Assembly (NCBI RefSeq): GCF_003605125.1
Contig: NZ_QPQT01000001.1
Span: 310,001-374,000 of the forward strand
Length of the DNA: 64,000 nt
From: Shewanella algidipiscicola
Lineage (GTDB): Bacteria > Pseudomonadota > Gammaproteobacteria > Enterobacterales > Shewanellaceae
Direction: 5' to 3'
The first letter of the stretch is position 1, and every line of letters begins with the position of its first letter. Shown here one piece after another: positions 17,331 to 26,781 of this stretch. The translations under genes were made by a program, and so were the position numbers. Under the pieces are notes generated by a model. The model did not search any database. It saw only the letters and a list, made by a program, of their open reading frames with translations, and had not been told where the DNA came from.

Positions 17331-18070
17331 TACTGCGGCGCACCTATTAGCTCATCGTTAATCTTGTCACCACGCAAAATCGTATCCACCAGGTGCGGCA
17401 AAATGCGGCTGGCCTTATCCTGCAGATGATATTGAAACTGACTGTGGCGATCGGCGGGCATAATATTGACTTCAACCGTTTGTGCGCCATGATGGTTAGC
17501 CGTGTCGACAAATCCGGCTGCCGGATAAACCGTCCCCGAGGTGCCGATGGCAATAAATAGATCACAGGTGTCCAGTGCATGTTGAATACGGTCTAGTCCG
17601 ATAGGCATTTCACCAAACCACACCACATGAGGCCGCAGGCGCTGGGCCGGTATGCAACAGGTGCAGGTATGGTTTACCCCAAAATGATCTGTCAATAGAA
17701 AGGTCTGTTGTGAACGCGGACAGCGGCCTTTAGTGAGCTCGCCGTGCATATGCAGTAAGCGGCGAGACCCCGCCCTTTCATGCAAGTCATCAATATTTTG
17801 CGTCACTACAAGTAGCTGGCCATCAAACTCTTGTTCGAGCCTGGCGAGCGCCTTATGTGCCTCATTAGGTTCGATATGGCCATCATGCAGCTGCTGCCAG
17901 CGTTCATTATAAAAGCGCTCTACCATTTCAGGATCACGCGCGTATCCTTCTGGGGTCGCCACATCTTCGATTTTATGCTCTTCCCACAGCCCGTCTTGAT
18001 CCCTAAAGGTTCTGAGCCCCGACTCGGCCGAGATGCCTGCCCCGGTTAATATCACGATCTGCCGATACAT
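17330..18070 (-). CDS. cobB: NAD-dependent protein deacylase (sirtuin)
   Basis: A 246-residue SIR2-family enzyme that removes acyl groups from protein lysines using NAD. NAD-binding motifs are GAGISAESG (10-18), TFRDQDGLW and TQNIDDLH (90-97); the catalytic His109 is in LHMHGEL. Tyr54 and Arg57 (FYNERW) form the Tyr-x2-Arg pair that lets class III sirtuins act on succinyl- and malonyl-lysine. The zinc module is the asymmetric gammaproteobacterial form: one Cys in GRCPRSQ, then CTCC. It should regulate enzymes such as acetyl-CoA synthetase. It is the first gene of an operon with an N4BP2-like kinase and an S51 peptidase. Confidence 0.95.
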   Translation of the reverse strand: MYRQIVILTGAGISAESGLRTFRDQDGLWEEHKIEDVATPEGYARDPEMVERFYNERWQQLHDGHIEPNEAHKALARLEQEFDGQLLVVTQNIDDLHERAGSRRLLHMHGELTKGRCPRSQQTFLLTDHFGVNHTCTCCIPAQRLRPHVVWFGEMPIGLDRIQHALDTCDLFIAIGTSGTVYPAAGFVDTANHHGAQTVEVNIMPADRHSQFQYHLQDKASRILPHLVDTILRGDKINDELIGAPQ

Positions 18071-18389
18071 CTGCTTTCCTTATTCTTGTTATCGTTAGCT
18101 CAATACTGACTCTGTGCCATATGCCAATACACGGATGTTTAATGTAAGCCTGCCAGAACTCACTGGTGAGCTGTATTGGGCATAAGTATAAATAACACTA
18201 TAAAAAGTATGTGTAAAATTCATTATTTTTTACAACAAAACAGCCTATTATTGTCTATTTGCTGCCTAAGCGAACAATATGCAAGATCAAAGGTTTAAGT
18301 TTTTAAATTCAGACCCTATAATGGTTCCCAATATCAACAACTGAACCTCTATTGGCTTTGCTAATGGTTCTGCAATCAAGAGATTTATA
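18071..18389. other. Divergent cobB / fur intergenic region
   Basis: 319 bases, AT-rich. It holds the likely fur promoter (listed separately) and presumably the cobB promoter near 18075-18150. I did not find a convincing Fur box. Confidence 0.6.
18294..18322 (+). promoter_or_regulatory. Likely fur promoter
   Basis: A perfect -10 TATAAT (18317-18322) lies 17 bp after a weak -35 TTTAAG (18294-18299), about 68 bases before the fur ATG. Confidence 0.5.
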
Positions 18390-18821
18390 ATGACAGATGG
18401 AAATCAAGCGCTAAAGAAAGCGGGATTAAAGGTCACCTTACCACGAGTCAAGATCCTCGAACTGATGCAAGGACCCGAAAATCAACATATCGGTGCAGAA
18501 GAACTATATAAAAAGCTACTCGATATTGGTGAAGAAATTGGGTTAGCCACCGTTTATCGTGTATTAAATCAATTTGATGATGCAGGCATTGTCACTAGGC
18601 ATCACTTCGAGAGCGGCAAAGCGGTTTTCGAATTATCATCACAACATCATCACGATCACTTAGTCTGTTTATCTTGCGGCAAGGTGATTGAATTTTCTGA
18701 TGACATGATTGAACGTCGTCAAGATGAAATCGCGATGAAACACAATATTAAATTAACCAATCATAGCCTCTATCTCTACGGGGTTTGCACTAATGATGAG
18801 TGCGATCACGGCGATGCTTAA
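18390..18821 (+). CDS. fur: Ferric uptake regulator
   Basis: A 143-residue iron-sensing repressor. The N-terminal winged helix contains AEELYKKLLD and the recognition region IGLATVYRVLNQFDDAGIV. The metal-binding part has HHHDH (86-90) followed by CLSC (Cys93, Cys96), with a second Cys pair, Cys133 and Cys138, near the C-terminus (VCTNDECDHG), matching the structural zinc site of E. coli Fur. Length and sequence fit Fur rather than Zur or PerR. The ribosome-binding site is AGAG. It is a single gene ending at an unusually perfect palindromic terminator. Confidence 0.96.
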   Translation: MTDGNQALKKAGLKVTLPRVKILELMQGPENQHIGAEELYKKLLDIGEEIGLATVYRVLNQFDDAGIVTRHHFESGKAVFELSSQHHHDHLVCLSCGKVIEFSDDMIERRQDEIAMKHNIKLTNHSLYLYGVCTNDECDHGDA

Positions 18822-18897
18822 TGGTTAACAGGCCAGAGGCGATATTGCTAAATTAATCGCAGCTTTATCTTGATAGCCCCAAGGCTCAAGAGCTGAT

Positions 18898-18929
18898 ATG
18901 AAAAAGGGATCCTAGGATCCCTTTTTCAT
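18898..18929. terminator. Perfect 32-bp palindromic terminator after fur
   Basis: ATGAAAAAGGGATCC is followed at once by TA and its complement, making a perfect palindrome with T-tracts on both strands. It lies 76 bases beyond the fur stop. Confidence 0.85.
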
Positions 18930-18956
18930 TGGTTGCTTTTCACATTTGAGGAGTCA

Positions 18957-19085
18957 ATGCATAGGCCTAAGAAGACAATGCCTAAACGTGGCGGTCACCC
19001 TCGGCATGACTGTGCTTATCAAAAACGTGTTACTGACACTTTAAAGCCAAATTTACCCAGACATGACCTCGGCTTAATCGTCTAA
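18957..19085 (+). CDS. Possible small basic protein (42 residues)
   Basis: A short frame beginning MHRPKKTMPKRGGH and ending DLGLIV is preceded by AGGAG four bases before the ATG. It lies just after the fur terminator and overlaps the 3' end of the convergent PepSY gene by 12 bases. It is rich in Lys, Arg and His, with no hydrophobic segment. I know no family for it. The good ribosome-binding site is the only positive evidence; it could be chance. Confidence 0.3.
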   Translation: MHRPKKTMPKRGGHPRHDCAYQKRVTDTLKPNLPRHDLGLIV

Positions 19086-19337
19086 TCTATCTGAAATAAC
19101 TTTACCATCAATGGGATCGATGCGCAGTTCACGCTCTACCCCATCTTTGTAAGCTTCCACTTCCCACTGGCCTCTTTTAACAGAGACTTCAGTAATGGGC
19201 GAATAGCCTTGCGCTTCTAATGCTTTTATCACTTCAGAAAGCGGTTTAGCATCGGCGGGGGGCTTCTCATGTGCAAAAGAGTGAGTCGCACCAAGGCATA
19301 AAGTACAAGCTATCATTGCGCCAAACAGCTGCTTCAT
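19074..19337 (-). CDS. PepSY-domain periplasmic protein
   Basis: An 87-residue protein with an N-terminal signal peptide (MKQLFGAMIACTLCLGATHSFA, cleavage probably after SFA; 22 residues) and a single PepSY domain filling the rest. LSEVIKALEAQGYSPITEVS is the first helix and strand; WEVEAYKDGVERELRIDPIDG is the paired hairpin with the usual Asp-x-x-x-Gly end. It is periplasmic. Such proteins often act as inhibitors or accessory modules for proteases or two-component sensors; the partner is not in this window. It is a single gene. Confidence 0.85.
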   Translation of the reverse strand: MKQLFGAMIACTLCLGATHSFAHEKPPADAKPLSEVIKALEAQGYSPITEVSVKRGQWEVEAYKDGVERELRIDPIDGKVISDRLDD

Positions 19338-19669
19338 AATATCTCTCCTTCATTGCATTTGGATAACACGTTAATTGGGACGATGACCTGACGCCCACTG
19401 ACATCATGTCGTCTCTTTTTCGCGGCAATTTTTATCATAGGAATTTTTGCTATTCAATAATTTTTAGCAGCAAAAAAATGCGTTTTTATATAAATACAGT
19501 TATATGACAGCCTGATATAAAACATGGCACGATTAACTGACATAACAACTGACAAAACAGAGGCAAAATACCGGCGTGTAATGGCTTTAGCCGTGGGTTA
19601 TCCCGCTAAACGATCAAAAATAACCCACAAAAAAAGCGCCCTAAGGCGCCTTTTTACAAGTGGGTAAGA
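19338..19669. other. Intergenic region between PepSY gene and sucD
   Basis: 332 bases. It contains the PepSY promoter side, the sucD terminator, and a second inverted repeat, GTGGGTTAT (19593-19601) / ATAACCCAC (19620-19628), immediately beyond that terminator. Nothing coding was seen. Confidence 0.6.
19629..19655 (-). terminator. Terminator of the suc operon
   Basis: A GC-rich stem (GGCGCC region with one bulged C) has A- and T-tracts on its flanks. It lies 14 bases after the sucD stop and is probably effective on both strands. Confidence 0.8.
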
Positions 19670-20542
19670 TTACCAACCTGTTTTAGTACGTAGTGCACTG
19701 CCGATATCAGCAAGTGAACGTACGGTAGTTACGCCTGCGGCTTCTAGTGCTGCAAACTTATCTTCTGCAGTACCTTTACCACCAGCGATGATCGCACCTG
19801 CGTGACCCATGCGCTTACCTTCTGGTGCAGTCACACCAGCAATGTAAGAGACAACAGGCTTAGTCACGTTAGCTTTGATATATTCAGCCGCTTCTTCTTC
19901 AGCCGTACCACCAATTTCACCAATCATCACGATGGCTTCAGTTTGTGGATCGTTTTGGAACATTTCCAATACGTCGATGAAGTTAGTGCCAGGAATTGGG
20001 TCACCACCAATACCAACACAAGTTGATTGGCCGAAACCTTCGTCAGTGGTTTGCTTAACCGCTTCGTACGTTAGCGTACCAGAGCGAGAAACAATGCCGA
20101 CTTTACCAGGCTTGTGGATGTGACCAGGCATGATACCAATCTTACATTCACCCGGGGTGATAACACCTGGGCAGTTAGGACCGATCATGCGAACGCCAGT
20201 CTCTTCAAGCTTAACCTTAACTTGCAGCATATCCAGAGTAGGAATGCCTTCAGTAATACAAACGATTAGCTCGATGCCGCCGTCGATAGCTTCAAGAATG
20301 GCATCTTTACAGAAAGGGGCTGGTACATAGATAACGGTTGCTGTTGCGCCCGTTTCAGCCACTGCGTCTTTAACAGTATTAAATACGGGCAGACCTAAGT
20401 GAACCTGACCGCCTTTTCCTGGAGAAACACCACCAACCATTTGAGTGCCATACGCGATAGCTTGCTCAGAATGGAAAGTACCTTGACCACCAGTGAAACC
20501 TTGGCAAATGACCTTGGTATCTTTATTGATTAATACAGACAT
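19670..20542 (-). CDS. sucD: Succinate-CoA ligase (ADP-forming) subunit alpha
   Basis: A 290-residue TCA-cycle enzyme that, with SucC, converts succinyl-CoA to succinate and makes ATP. The N-terminal CoA-binding Rossmann domain has [18 protein letters not shown]; the phosphohistidine loop is [17 protein letters not shown] (active His in GHAGA); and the segment [13 protein letters not shown] is conserved. Length matches E. coli SucD (289). The start overlaps the sucC stop by one base. Confidence 0.98.
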   Translation of the reverse strand: MSVLINKDTKVICQGFTGGQGTFHSEQAIAYGTQMVGGVSPGKGGQVHLGLPVFNTVKDAVAETGATATVIYVPAPFCKDAILEAIDGGIELIVCITEGIPTLDMLQVKVKLEETGVRMIGPNCPGVITPGECKIGIMPGHIHKPGKVGIVSRSGTLTYEAVKQTTDEGFGQSTCVGIGGDPIPGTNFIDVLEMFQNDPQTEAIVMIGEIGGTAEEEAAEYIKANVTKPVVSYIAGVTAPEGKRMGHAGAIIAGGKGTAEDKFAALEAAGVTTVRSLADIGSALRTKTGW

Positions 20543-21708
20543 TATTTGCCCTCCGCAGCAGCAACAACTTTAACAGCAGCGTCAGTAAGTGACTCGGCTG
20601 CAATAATGTCAAGACCAGAGTTAGCCAATACTTCGCGACCGAGATCAGCGTTAGTACCTTCAAGACGAACAACCACTGGCACTTCAACACCCACTTCTTT
20701 CACTGCGCCAATGATGCCTTCGGCAATCATGTCACAACGTACGATACCGCCAAAGATGTTCACAAGAACCGCTTTAACGTTGTCGTCAGACAAAATGATC
20801 TTAAATGCTTCAGCTACGCGCTCTTTAGTCGCTCCGCCGCCAACGTCTAGGAAGTTAGCTGGCTTGCCGCCGTGTAGGTTAACGATGTCCATTGTACCCA
20901 TTGCTAGGCCAGCACCGTTTACCATGCAACCTACGTTACCGTCTAGGGCAACATAGTTAAGCTCAAATTTAGCCGCATGTGCTTCACGCGCGTCATCTTG
21001 TGATGGATCGTGCATGTCGCGGATTTTTGGTTGGCGGAATAATGCGTTGCCATCGATACCTATCTTACCGTCTAGGCAGTGAATGTTGCCTTCGGTGGTG
21101 ATAACCAGCGGGTTGATCTCAAGCAGTGCGAAATCATGGTCGTTAAACATCTTAGCCAGACCCATGAACACTTTAGTGAACTGCTTCATTTGTGTTGGGT
21201 TTAAACCCAACTTGAAGCCAAGATCACGTGCTTGGTAAGGCTGTGGACCCGTTAGCGGATCGATAATGGCTTTGTGAATAAGCTCTGGCGTTTCTTCAGC
21301 CACAGTCTCAATCTCAACACCACCTTCAGTTGATGCCATAAACACCACGCGACGAGTCGCACGGTCAACAACAGCGCCAAGGTAAAGTTCGTTAGCGATA
21401 TCGGTGCAGCTTTCGACTAAGATTTTAGCAACTGGCTGACCTTTTTCGTCAGTTTGGTAAGTCACAAGGTTCTTACCTAACCAATTTTCAGCGAATGCTC
21501 TAATCTCTTCTTTATCGCCGGTAACTTTAACGCCACCTGCTTTACCACGGCCGCCTGCGTGTACTTGACACTTAACAACCCACATATCACCGCCAATATG
21601 GCCTGCCGCTTCTACCGCTTCTTGAGGGGTATCACAAGCAAAACCTTCTGACACTGGTAAACCATATTCGGCAAATAGGGATTTTGCCTGATACTCATGC
21701 AAATTCAT
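20542..21708 (-). CDS. sucC: Succinate-CoA ligase (ADP-forming) subunit beta
   Basis: A 388-residue partner of SucD. The ATP-grasp domain starts [19 protein letters not shown] and contains [17 protein letters not shown]. The C-terminal CoA-ligase domain has [16 protein letters not shown]. It is identical in length to E. coli SucC. It follows sucB after 101 bases and precedes sucD with a one-base overlap. Confidence 0.98.
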   Translation of the reverse strand: MNLHEYQAKSLFAEYGLPVSEGFACDTPQEAVEAAGHIGGDMWVVKCQVHAGGRGKAGGVKVTGDKEEIRAFAENWLGKNLVTYQTDEKGQPVAKILVESCTDIANELYLGAVVDRATRRVVFMASTEGGVEIETVAEETPELIHKAIIDPLTGPQPYQARDLGFKLGLNPTQMKQFTKVFMGLAKMFNDHDFALLEINPLVITTEGNIHCLDGKIGIDGNALFRQPKIRDMHDPSQDDAREAHAAKFELNYVALDGNVGCMVNGAGLAMGTMDIVNLHGGKPANFLDVGGGATKERVAEAFKIILSDDNVKAVLVNIFGGIVRCDMIAEGIIGAVKEVGVEVPVVVRLEGTNADLGREVLANSGLDIIAAESLTDAAVKVVAAAEGK

Positions 21709-21809
21709 GATGATCTATCCGTATACTTCTTATCAAATCCAACCAGCTCATAGGAGCCAGTAGCGAGGGTGATGCCCACCAAAGCGATGGACATCGAATC
21801 AACGTCGTC

Positions 21810-22997
21810 TTACAGGTCGAGTAGTAGACGAGTTGGGTCTTCGAGGAAGTCCTTAATGGCAACCAAGAAGCCAACAGACTCACGGCCATCGATGATGCGG
21901 TGGTCGTAAGAGAGTGCAAGGTACATCATAGGCAGGATTTCAACCTGACCATTCACTGCCATTGGGCGATCTTTGATGGCATGCATGCCCAAAATCGCAC
22001 TTTGTGGCAGGTTCAAAATAGGCGTCGACATTAGCGAGCCAAACACCCCACCGTTAGTCACGGTAAAGTTACCGCCAGTCATATCTTCAACCGTCAGCTT
22101 ACCGTCACGGCCTTTAAGCGCCAATTCACGCACGTTACGTTCGATATCAGCTAGGCTCATGGTATCTGTGTCACGCAGTACTGGCGTCACCAAACCACGT
22201 GGCGTCGAAACTGCGATACTCACATCGAAATAGTTATGATAAACAAGATCATCACCATCGATAGAGGCGTTGACTTCAGGGAAACGTTTTAGCGCTTCGG
22301 TCACGGCTTTGACGTAGAAAGACATAAAGCCTAGACGAATACCATGACGCTTCTCGAACACCTCTTGATACTGCTTACGAATGTCCATGATAGGCTTCAT
22401 GTTCACTTCGTTGAAGGTGGTCAACATGGCTGTTGAGTTCTTCGCTTCAAGTAGACGATTGGCAATAGTCTTACGTAGACGTGTCATAGGAACACGTTTT
22501 TGACTGCGCTCACCTAAAGGCGCAACAACAGCAGCCGGCGCTGATGCAGGCTTAGCTGCAGGTGCAGATTTCACGAAGGCTTCAACGTCTTCTTTAGTGA
22601 TACGTCCACCCACGCCAGTGCCTTTAACTTTAGCCGCATCAACATTATGCTCGGCGATTAAACGACGGACTGATGGGCTTAGCGCATCGTTTGACTCATC
22701 ACTTGCTGCTTCTTGTGGTGCTTCGGCTTGCGCCTTAGTCACTTCTTGACCGGCAACCGCGCCAGCAACAAATTTAGCAATCACAGCTTCACCTAGAACG
22801 GTGTCGCCTTCTTCGGCTAGAAACTCAACGATTGAACCATCTTCTGGCGCAACCACTTCAAGTACCACTTTATCGGTTTCGATATCAACCAAGTTTTGAT
22901 CACGAGTCACTTGCTCGCCAGCTTTAACGTGCCAAGTGGCGATGGTTGCATCAGCAACTGATTCTGGCAGTACGGGTACCTTGATTTCGATACTCAT
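21810..22997 (-). CDS. sucB: 2-oxoglutarate dehydrogenase E2 (dihydrolipoyl succinyltransferase)
   Basis: The 395-residue core of the 2-oxoglutarate dehydrogenase complex. Domains in order: one lipoyl domain (1-80) with the lipoylated Lys43 in [10 protein letters not shown]; an Ala/Pro/Glu-rich linker; the E1/E3-binding domain (about 107-142, [18 protein letters not shown]); a second linker; and the catalytic domain with His366 and Asp370 in [10 protein letters not shown]. It lies 30 bases after sucA. The E3 gene (lpd) is not in this window. Confidence 0.98.
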   Translation of the reverse strand: MSIEIKVPVLPESVADATIATWHVKAGEQVTRDQNLVDIETDKVVLEVVAPEDGSIVEFLAEEGDTVLGEAVIAKFVAGAVAGQEVTKAQAEAPQEAASDESNDALSPSVRRLIAEHNVDAAKVKGTGVGGRITKEDVEAFVKSAPAAKPASAPAAVVAPLGERSQKRVPMTRLRKTIANRLLEAKNSTAMLTTFNEVNMKPIMDIRKQYQEVFEKRHGIRLGFMSFYVKAVTEALKRFPEVNASIDGDDLVYHNYFDVSIAVSTPRGLVTPVLRDTDTMSLADIERNVRELALKGRDGKLTVEDMTGGNFTVTNGGVFGSLMSTPILNLPQSAILGMHAIKDRPMAVNGQVEILPMMYLALSYDHRIIDGRESVGFLVAIKDFLEDPTRLLLDL

Positions 22998-23027
22998 GGA
23001 AAGCTATCCTTTTTAAATTATCAATTA

Positions 23028-25847
23028 CTACAGTTTTAATGCGCTATTTATTAGAGATTCTTGCTGCTGAGCATGCAGTGCTGGGTAACCACAAGCCGGG
23101 GCAGCAGATGCTTCACGGCCAGCGTAGGTTAACTGTGCGCCTGCTGGAATCGCCGCCCAGAAATGGTGTTGGCTACAATACCAGGCACCTTGGTTCTGCG
23201 GCTCTTCCTGACACCAAACGAAATCTTTAACGTGCTGATATTGCGCCAGGATTTGTACCATGTCCTCATGTGGGAACGGATACAATTGCTCGACACGGAT
23301 CAGGGCGATATTGGTAAGATTCTCTTTGCGACGCTTTTCAAGCAGCTCAAAGTACACCTTACCACTACAGAACACGACGCGATCCACCTTGCTGCTATCT
23401 TGCTCATCGATCTCTGCAATCACGTTTTGGAAAGTGCCAGTAGCAAGCTCTTCCATACTCGAGACAGCTAACGGATGACGCAGTAGAGATTTAGGCGACA
23501 TGACCACCAGTGGACGACGCATAGGACGTACCACTTGGCGACGCAGCATGTGATAAACCTGCGCAGGCGTTGATGGCACGCACACTTGCATATTGTGGTT
23601 AGCACAAAGTTGCAAGAAACGTTCTAGACGCGCACTGGAATGCTCTGGACCTTGCCCCTCATAACCGTGTGGCAACAGCATGGTTAAGCCACATAGGCGG
23701 CCCCATTTTTGCTCACCCGATGACAAGAACTGGTCAATCACTACCTGCGCGCAGTTAGCGAAGTCACCAAACTGGGCTTCCCAAAGCGTTAATCCGCCAG
23801 GCTCGGCTGTGGCGTAGCCATATTCAAACGCGAGTACTGACGCTTCAGACAATACCGAATCGGAGATATCGATAGGGCCTTGCTCGTCAGCCACATTACG
23901 CAGTGGCAGATAAGCCGTAGCATCGTTTTGATTGTGCAATACTGCATGGCGATGGAAAAAGGTGCCGCGTCCTGAGTCTTGACCCGTAATACGCACACGC
24001 TTGTTATCTTCAAGGATTGAGCCGTAAGCTAAGGTTTCAGCAAAACCCCAGTCAAGCAGCTTTTCACCCTTTGCCATGGCAACGCGGTCTTTATAAATCT
24101 TGGCGACACGTGACTGTAACTTGTGATTTTCAGGCACATAGCTTAACTTGTCAGCCAGATTTTGCAGACGCTCGATAGACATTTCACCTGGGTAGGTTTC
24201 ATCCCATTCGCGATTAAGGTAAGGCGTCCAGTCAACCGTATGTAGCGTCATTGGGCGCCACTCTTTAACGACGCAATCACCTTTATCTAACGCATCACGG
24301 TAGTCGTTGATCAAGCCTGTGACTTCATCAGCGGCTAACGTATTGTCTTCGATAAGACGATCGGCATAAATCTTACGCGGCGTAGGATGCTTTTTAATCT
24401 TGGCATACATTAATGGCTGCGTTGCGCTTGGCTCATCGGCCTCATTATGGCCATGACGACGATAACAAACCAGATCGATAACCACATCACGCTTAAACTC
24501 GTTACGGTAATCAACCGCCAGCTGCGCAATAAAGGCTACCGCTTCAGGATCATCAGCATTAACGTGGAAAATAGGCGCCTGCACCATCTTAGCGATATCG
24601 GTACAGTATTCTGTTGAGCGAGTATCTTCAGTCAAGTTAGTGGTAAAGCCCACTTGGTTATTGACCACGATACGAATACTGCCGCCCACTTTAAAGGCAC
24701 GGGTTTGAGACATATTAAATGTCTCTTGTACTATCCCCTGACCTGCAATAGCACTGTCACCATGGATGGTGATGGGCATCACTTGCAGACCTGTTTTACA
24801 ACCACGGCGATCGAGACGTGCTCTAACAGAGCCCATCACCACAGGGTTAACGATCTCAAGGTGCGATGGGTTGAACGCAAGGGCTAGATGAACATTGCCA
24901 CCTGGCGTTTCAAAATCAGAGGAGAAACCTTGGTGATACTTAACGTCGCCTGAACCATGTAATTCGTCGCTGTGCTTACCAGCAAACTCATCGAACAGCT
25001 CTGACGGTTTTTTACCGAGAATGTTAACCAGTAGGTTTAAACGACCACGGTGAGCCATACCTACGACCATCTCTTTGGTACCGGCTTGGCCACCACGATA
25101 GATGATTTCACGCATCATAGGCACGAGTGCGTCACCGCCCTCTAGTGAGAAGCGCTTAGCACCGGGGAACTTGGCGCCGAGGTATTTTTCCATACCTTCG
25201 GCGGCGTTAAGGCCTTCGAGAATACGGAGTTTGGTGGATTTATCGTAATTAGCTCTACCTAAGGATGGCTCCAAACGTTGTTGGATCCAACGTTTCTCAT
25301 CGGTATCTGTGATATGCATGTATTCAGCGCCGATAGCACCACAATAGGTGGCTTTCAGTGCATTCACAAGATCACCTAGCTTCATGGTGTCGCCACCGTG
25401 AGCAAATGAACCTGTGTTGAATTCACGCTCCATATCATCGCTAGTTAACCCGTGGAAGGCTGGGTCCAGTTCAGTGACGGTTTCACGCTTCCATAAACCG
25501 AGGGGATCCAGATTCGCATTCTGGTGACCGCGGAAACGGTGAGCGTTGATCAACTGTAGGACTTTAACTTGTTTAGCATCCACATCAGGGTCGGTAATAC
25601 GAGCTGAGCTCTTATGGCGGCCTTCTAATGCTAAACTACGAAAATATTCACGTACTTTTGAGTGGGCAGCTTCGGGCGCATCTGTTGCGCCGTTGGCATA
25701 TGGGAGGTTATCAAATACCGCGCGCCAGTCGTCTGATACTGACTGTGGGTCTTCTTGATAGGCTTCATACATCTCTTCTACATAGGTCGAGTTCGCACCA
25801 CTTAAGTGAGACGAATCGAGCCAGGCTTTCATGATGCCTTGGTGCAT
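23028..25847 (-). CDS. sucA: 2-oxoglutarate dehydrogenase E1
   Basis: The 939-residue thiamine-diphosphate-dependent decarboxylase of the TCA cycle. The N-terminal E2-binding segment (HLSGANSTYVEEMYEAYQED) is followed by the ThDP domain with GMAHRGRLNLLVNILGK and the magnesium/ThDP region GDSAIAGQGIVQETFNM, then the transketolase-like domain (GQDSGRGTFFHRHAVLH; EAQFGDFAN). I chose the ATG at 25847 because AAAGGAA lies 5 bases upstream; the in-frame ATG at 25862 would contain that site. Length fits E. coli SucA (933). Upstream is a terminator-like hairpin after sdhB, so it may have its own promoter as well as sdh read-through. Confidence 0.98.
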   Translation of the reverse strand: MHQGIMKAWLDSSHLSGANSTYVEEMYEAYQEDPQSVSDDWRAVFDNLPYANGATDAPEAAHSKVREYFRSLALEGRHKSSARITDPDVDAKQVKVLQLINAHRFRGHQNANLDPLGLWKRETVTELDPAFHGLTSDDMEREFNTGSFAHGGDTMKLGDLVNALKATYCGAIGAEYMHITDTDEKRWIQQRLEPSLGRANYDKSTKLRILEGLNAAEGMEKYLGAKFPGAKRFSLEGGDALVPMMREIIYRGGQAGTKEMVVGMAHRGRLNLLVNILGKKPSELFDEFAGKHSDELHGSGDVKYHQGFSSDFETPGGNVHLALAFNPSHLEIVNPVVMGSVRARLDRRGCKTGLQVMPITIHGDSAIAGQGIVQETFNMSQTRAFKVGGSIRIVVNNQVGFTTNLTEDTRSTEYCTDIAKMVQAPIFHVNADDPEAVAFIAQLAVDYRNEFKRDVVIDLVCYRRHGHNEADEPSATQPLMYAKIKKHPTPRKIYADRLIEDNTLAADEVTGLINDYRDALDKGDCVVKEWRPMTLHTVDWTPYLNREWDETYPGEMSIERLQNLADKLSYVPENHKLQSRVAKIYKDRVAMAKGEKLLDWGFAETLAYGSILEDNKRVRITGQDSGRGTFFHRHAVLHNQNDATAYLPLRNVADEQGPIDISDSVLSEASVLAFEYGYATAEPGGLTLWEAQFGDFANCAQVVIDQFLSSGEQKWGRLCGLTMLLPHGYEGQGPEHSSARLERFLQLCANHNMQVCVPSTPAQVYHMLRRQVVRPMRRPLVVMSPKSLLRHPLAVSSMEELATGTFQNVIAEIDEQDSSKVDRVVFCSGKVYFELLEKRRKENLTNIALIRVEQLYPFPHEDMVQILAQYQHVKDFVWCQEEPQNQGAWYCSQHHFWAAIPAGAQLTYAGREASAAPACGYPALHAQQQESLINSALKL

Positions 25848-25986
25848 TTCTATTCCTTTCAAACTTTATACACGTGTTTAGCCAAAGTCTTAAAAATGCA
25901 ATCCCAGTTAATCGCACTGCAATTGCAATCTATCTGCCGCCCCGAGAATCCAGATTGTACGGCACATGTGTAGTTCCATTACATAA

Positions 25987-26021
25987 AAGAGCCACTTCCT
26001 CTCAAAGAAGAAGTGACTCTT
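25987..26021 (-). terminator. Hairpin between sdhB and sucA
   Basis: AAGAGTCACTTC and GAAGTGGCTCTT pair with one mismatch across an 11-base loop, and TTTT follows on the minus strand, 42 bases after the sdhB stop. It could end or attenuate sdh transcripts before sucA. Confidence 0.7.
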
Positions 26022-26063
26022 CATGAGCTATATCATTATTAGAATCAGCTCAAGTTGTTGCAT

Positions 26064-26771
26064 TTACACTGCTCTCTTAAGCAACATTGACTTAATGTGT
26101 CCAATGGCTTTAGTCGGATTCAATCCTTTCGGACAAACATCCACACAGTTCATGATGCCATGGCAACGGAATACGCTGTATGCATCATCAAGCTCAGACA
26201 AACGCTCTTCAGTCGCGGTATCACGGCTATCGATAAGGAATCGATAAGCATGTAATAGGCCACTTGGACCGATAAACTTGTCTGGGTTCCACCAAAACGA
26301 TGGACAGGCTGTAGAACAACAAGCACACATAATACACTCGTATAGACCATCTAAGTGTGCACGTTCTTCAGGTGATTGCAGATGTTCACGCGCAGGCGCT
26401 TTTTCATCGTTAATCAAATAAGGTTTAATCTTTTCGTACTGTTTGTAGAACTGAGTCAAATCGACAATCAGATCACGTACCACAGGCATGCCTGGTAGTG
26501 GACGGATCTCAATAGTCTTACCCTTAAAGGTCGATATTGGCGTGATACACGCCAGACCGTTCTTACCGTTCATGTTGACACCATCACTACCACACACACC
26601 TTCACGGCATGAACGGCGGAACGCCAATGTTGGATCTTGCACTTTAAGTTGCATCAGTACATCAAGCACCATCATATCGGTACCGTCAGCCACTTCCAAC
26701 GTGTAATCCTTCATGTAAGGCTTAGTGTCTACGTCAGGATTATAGCGATAAATAGCAATCTTTAAATTCAT
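26064..26771 (-). CDS. sdhB: Succinate dehydrogenase iron-sulfur subunit
   Basis: A 235-residue electron-transfer subunit of complex II on the cytoplasmic face of the inner membrane. The [2Fe-2S] site is Cys55, Cys60, Asp63 and Cys75 (SCREGVCGSDG, LACITPIS), with Asp in place of one Cys exactly as in E. coli. The [4Fe-4S] site is CIMCACCSTACP and the [3Fe-4S] site CHGIMNCVDVCPKG. The ATG at 26771 (MNLKIAIYR) has AAGGA upstream and leaves 10 bases after the sdhA stop; the longer frame would overlap sdhA. Confidence 0.98.
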   Translation of the reverse strand: MNLKIAIYRYNPDVDTKPYMKDYTLEVADGTDMMVLDVLMQLKVQDPTLAFRRSCREGVCGSDGVNMNGKNGLACITPISTFKGKTIEIRPLPGMPVVRDLIVDLTQFYKQYEKIKPYLINDEKAPAREHLQSPEERAHLDGLYECIMCACCSTACPSFWWNPDKFIGPSGLLHAYRFLIDSRDTATEERLSELDDAYSVFRCHGIMNCVDVCPKGLNPTKAIGHIKSMLLKRAV

Positions 26772-26781
26772 CTGACAGTCC

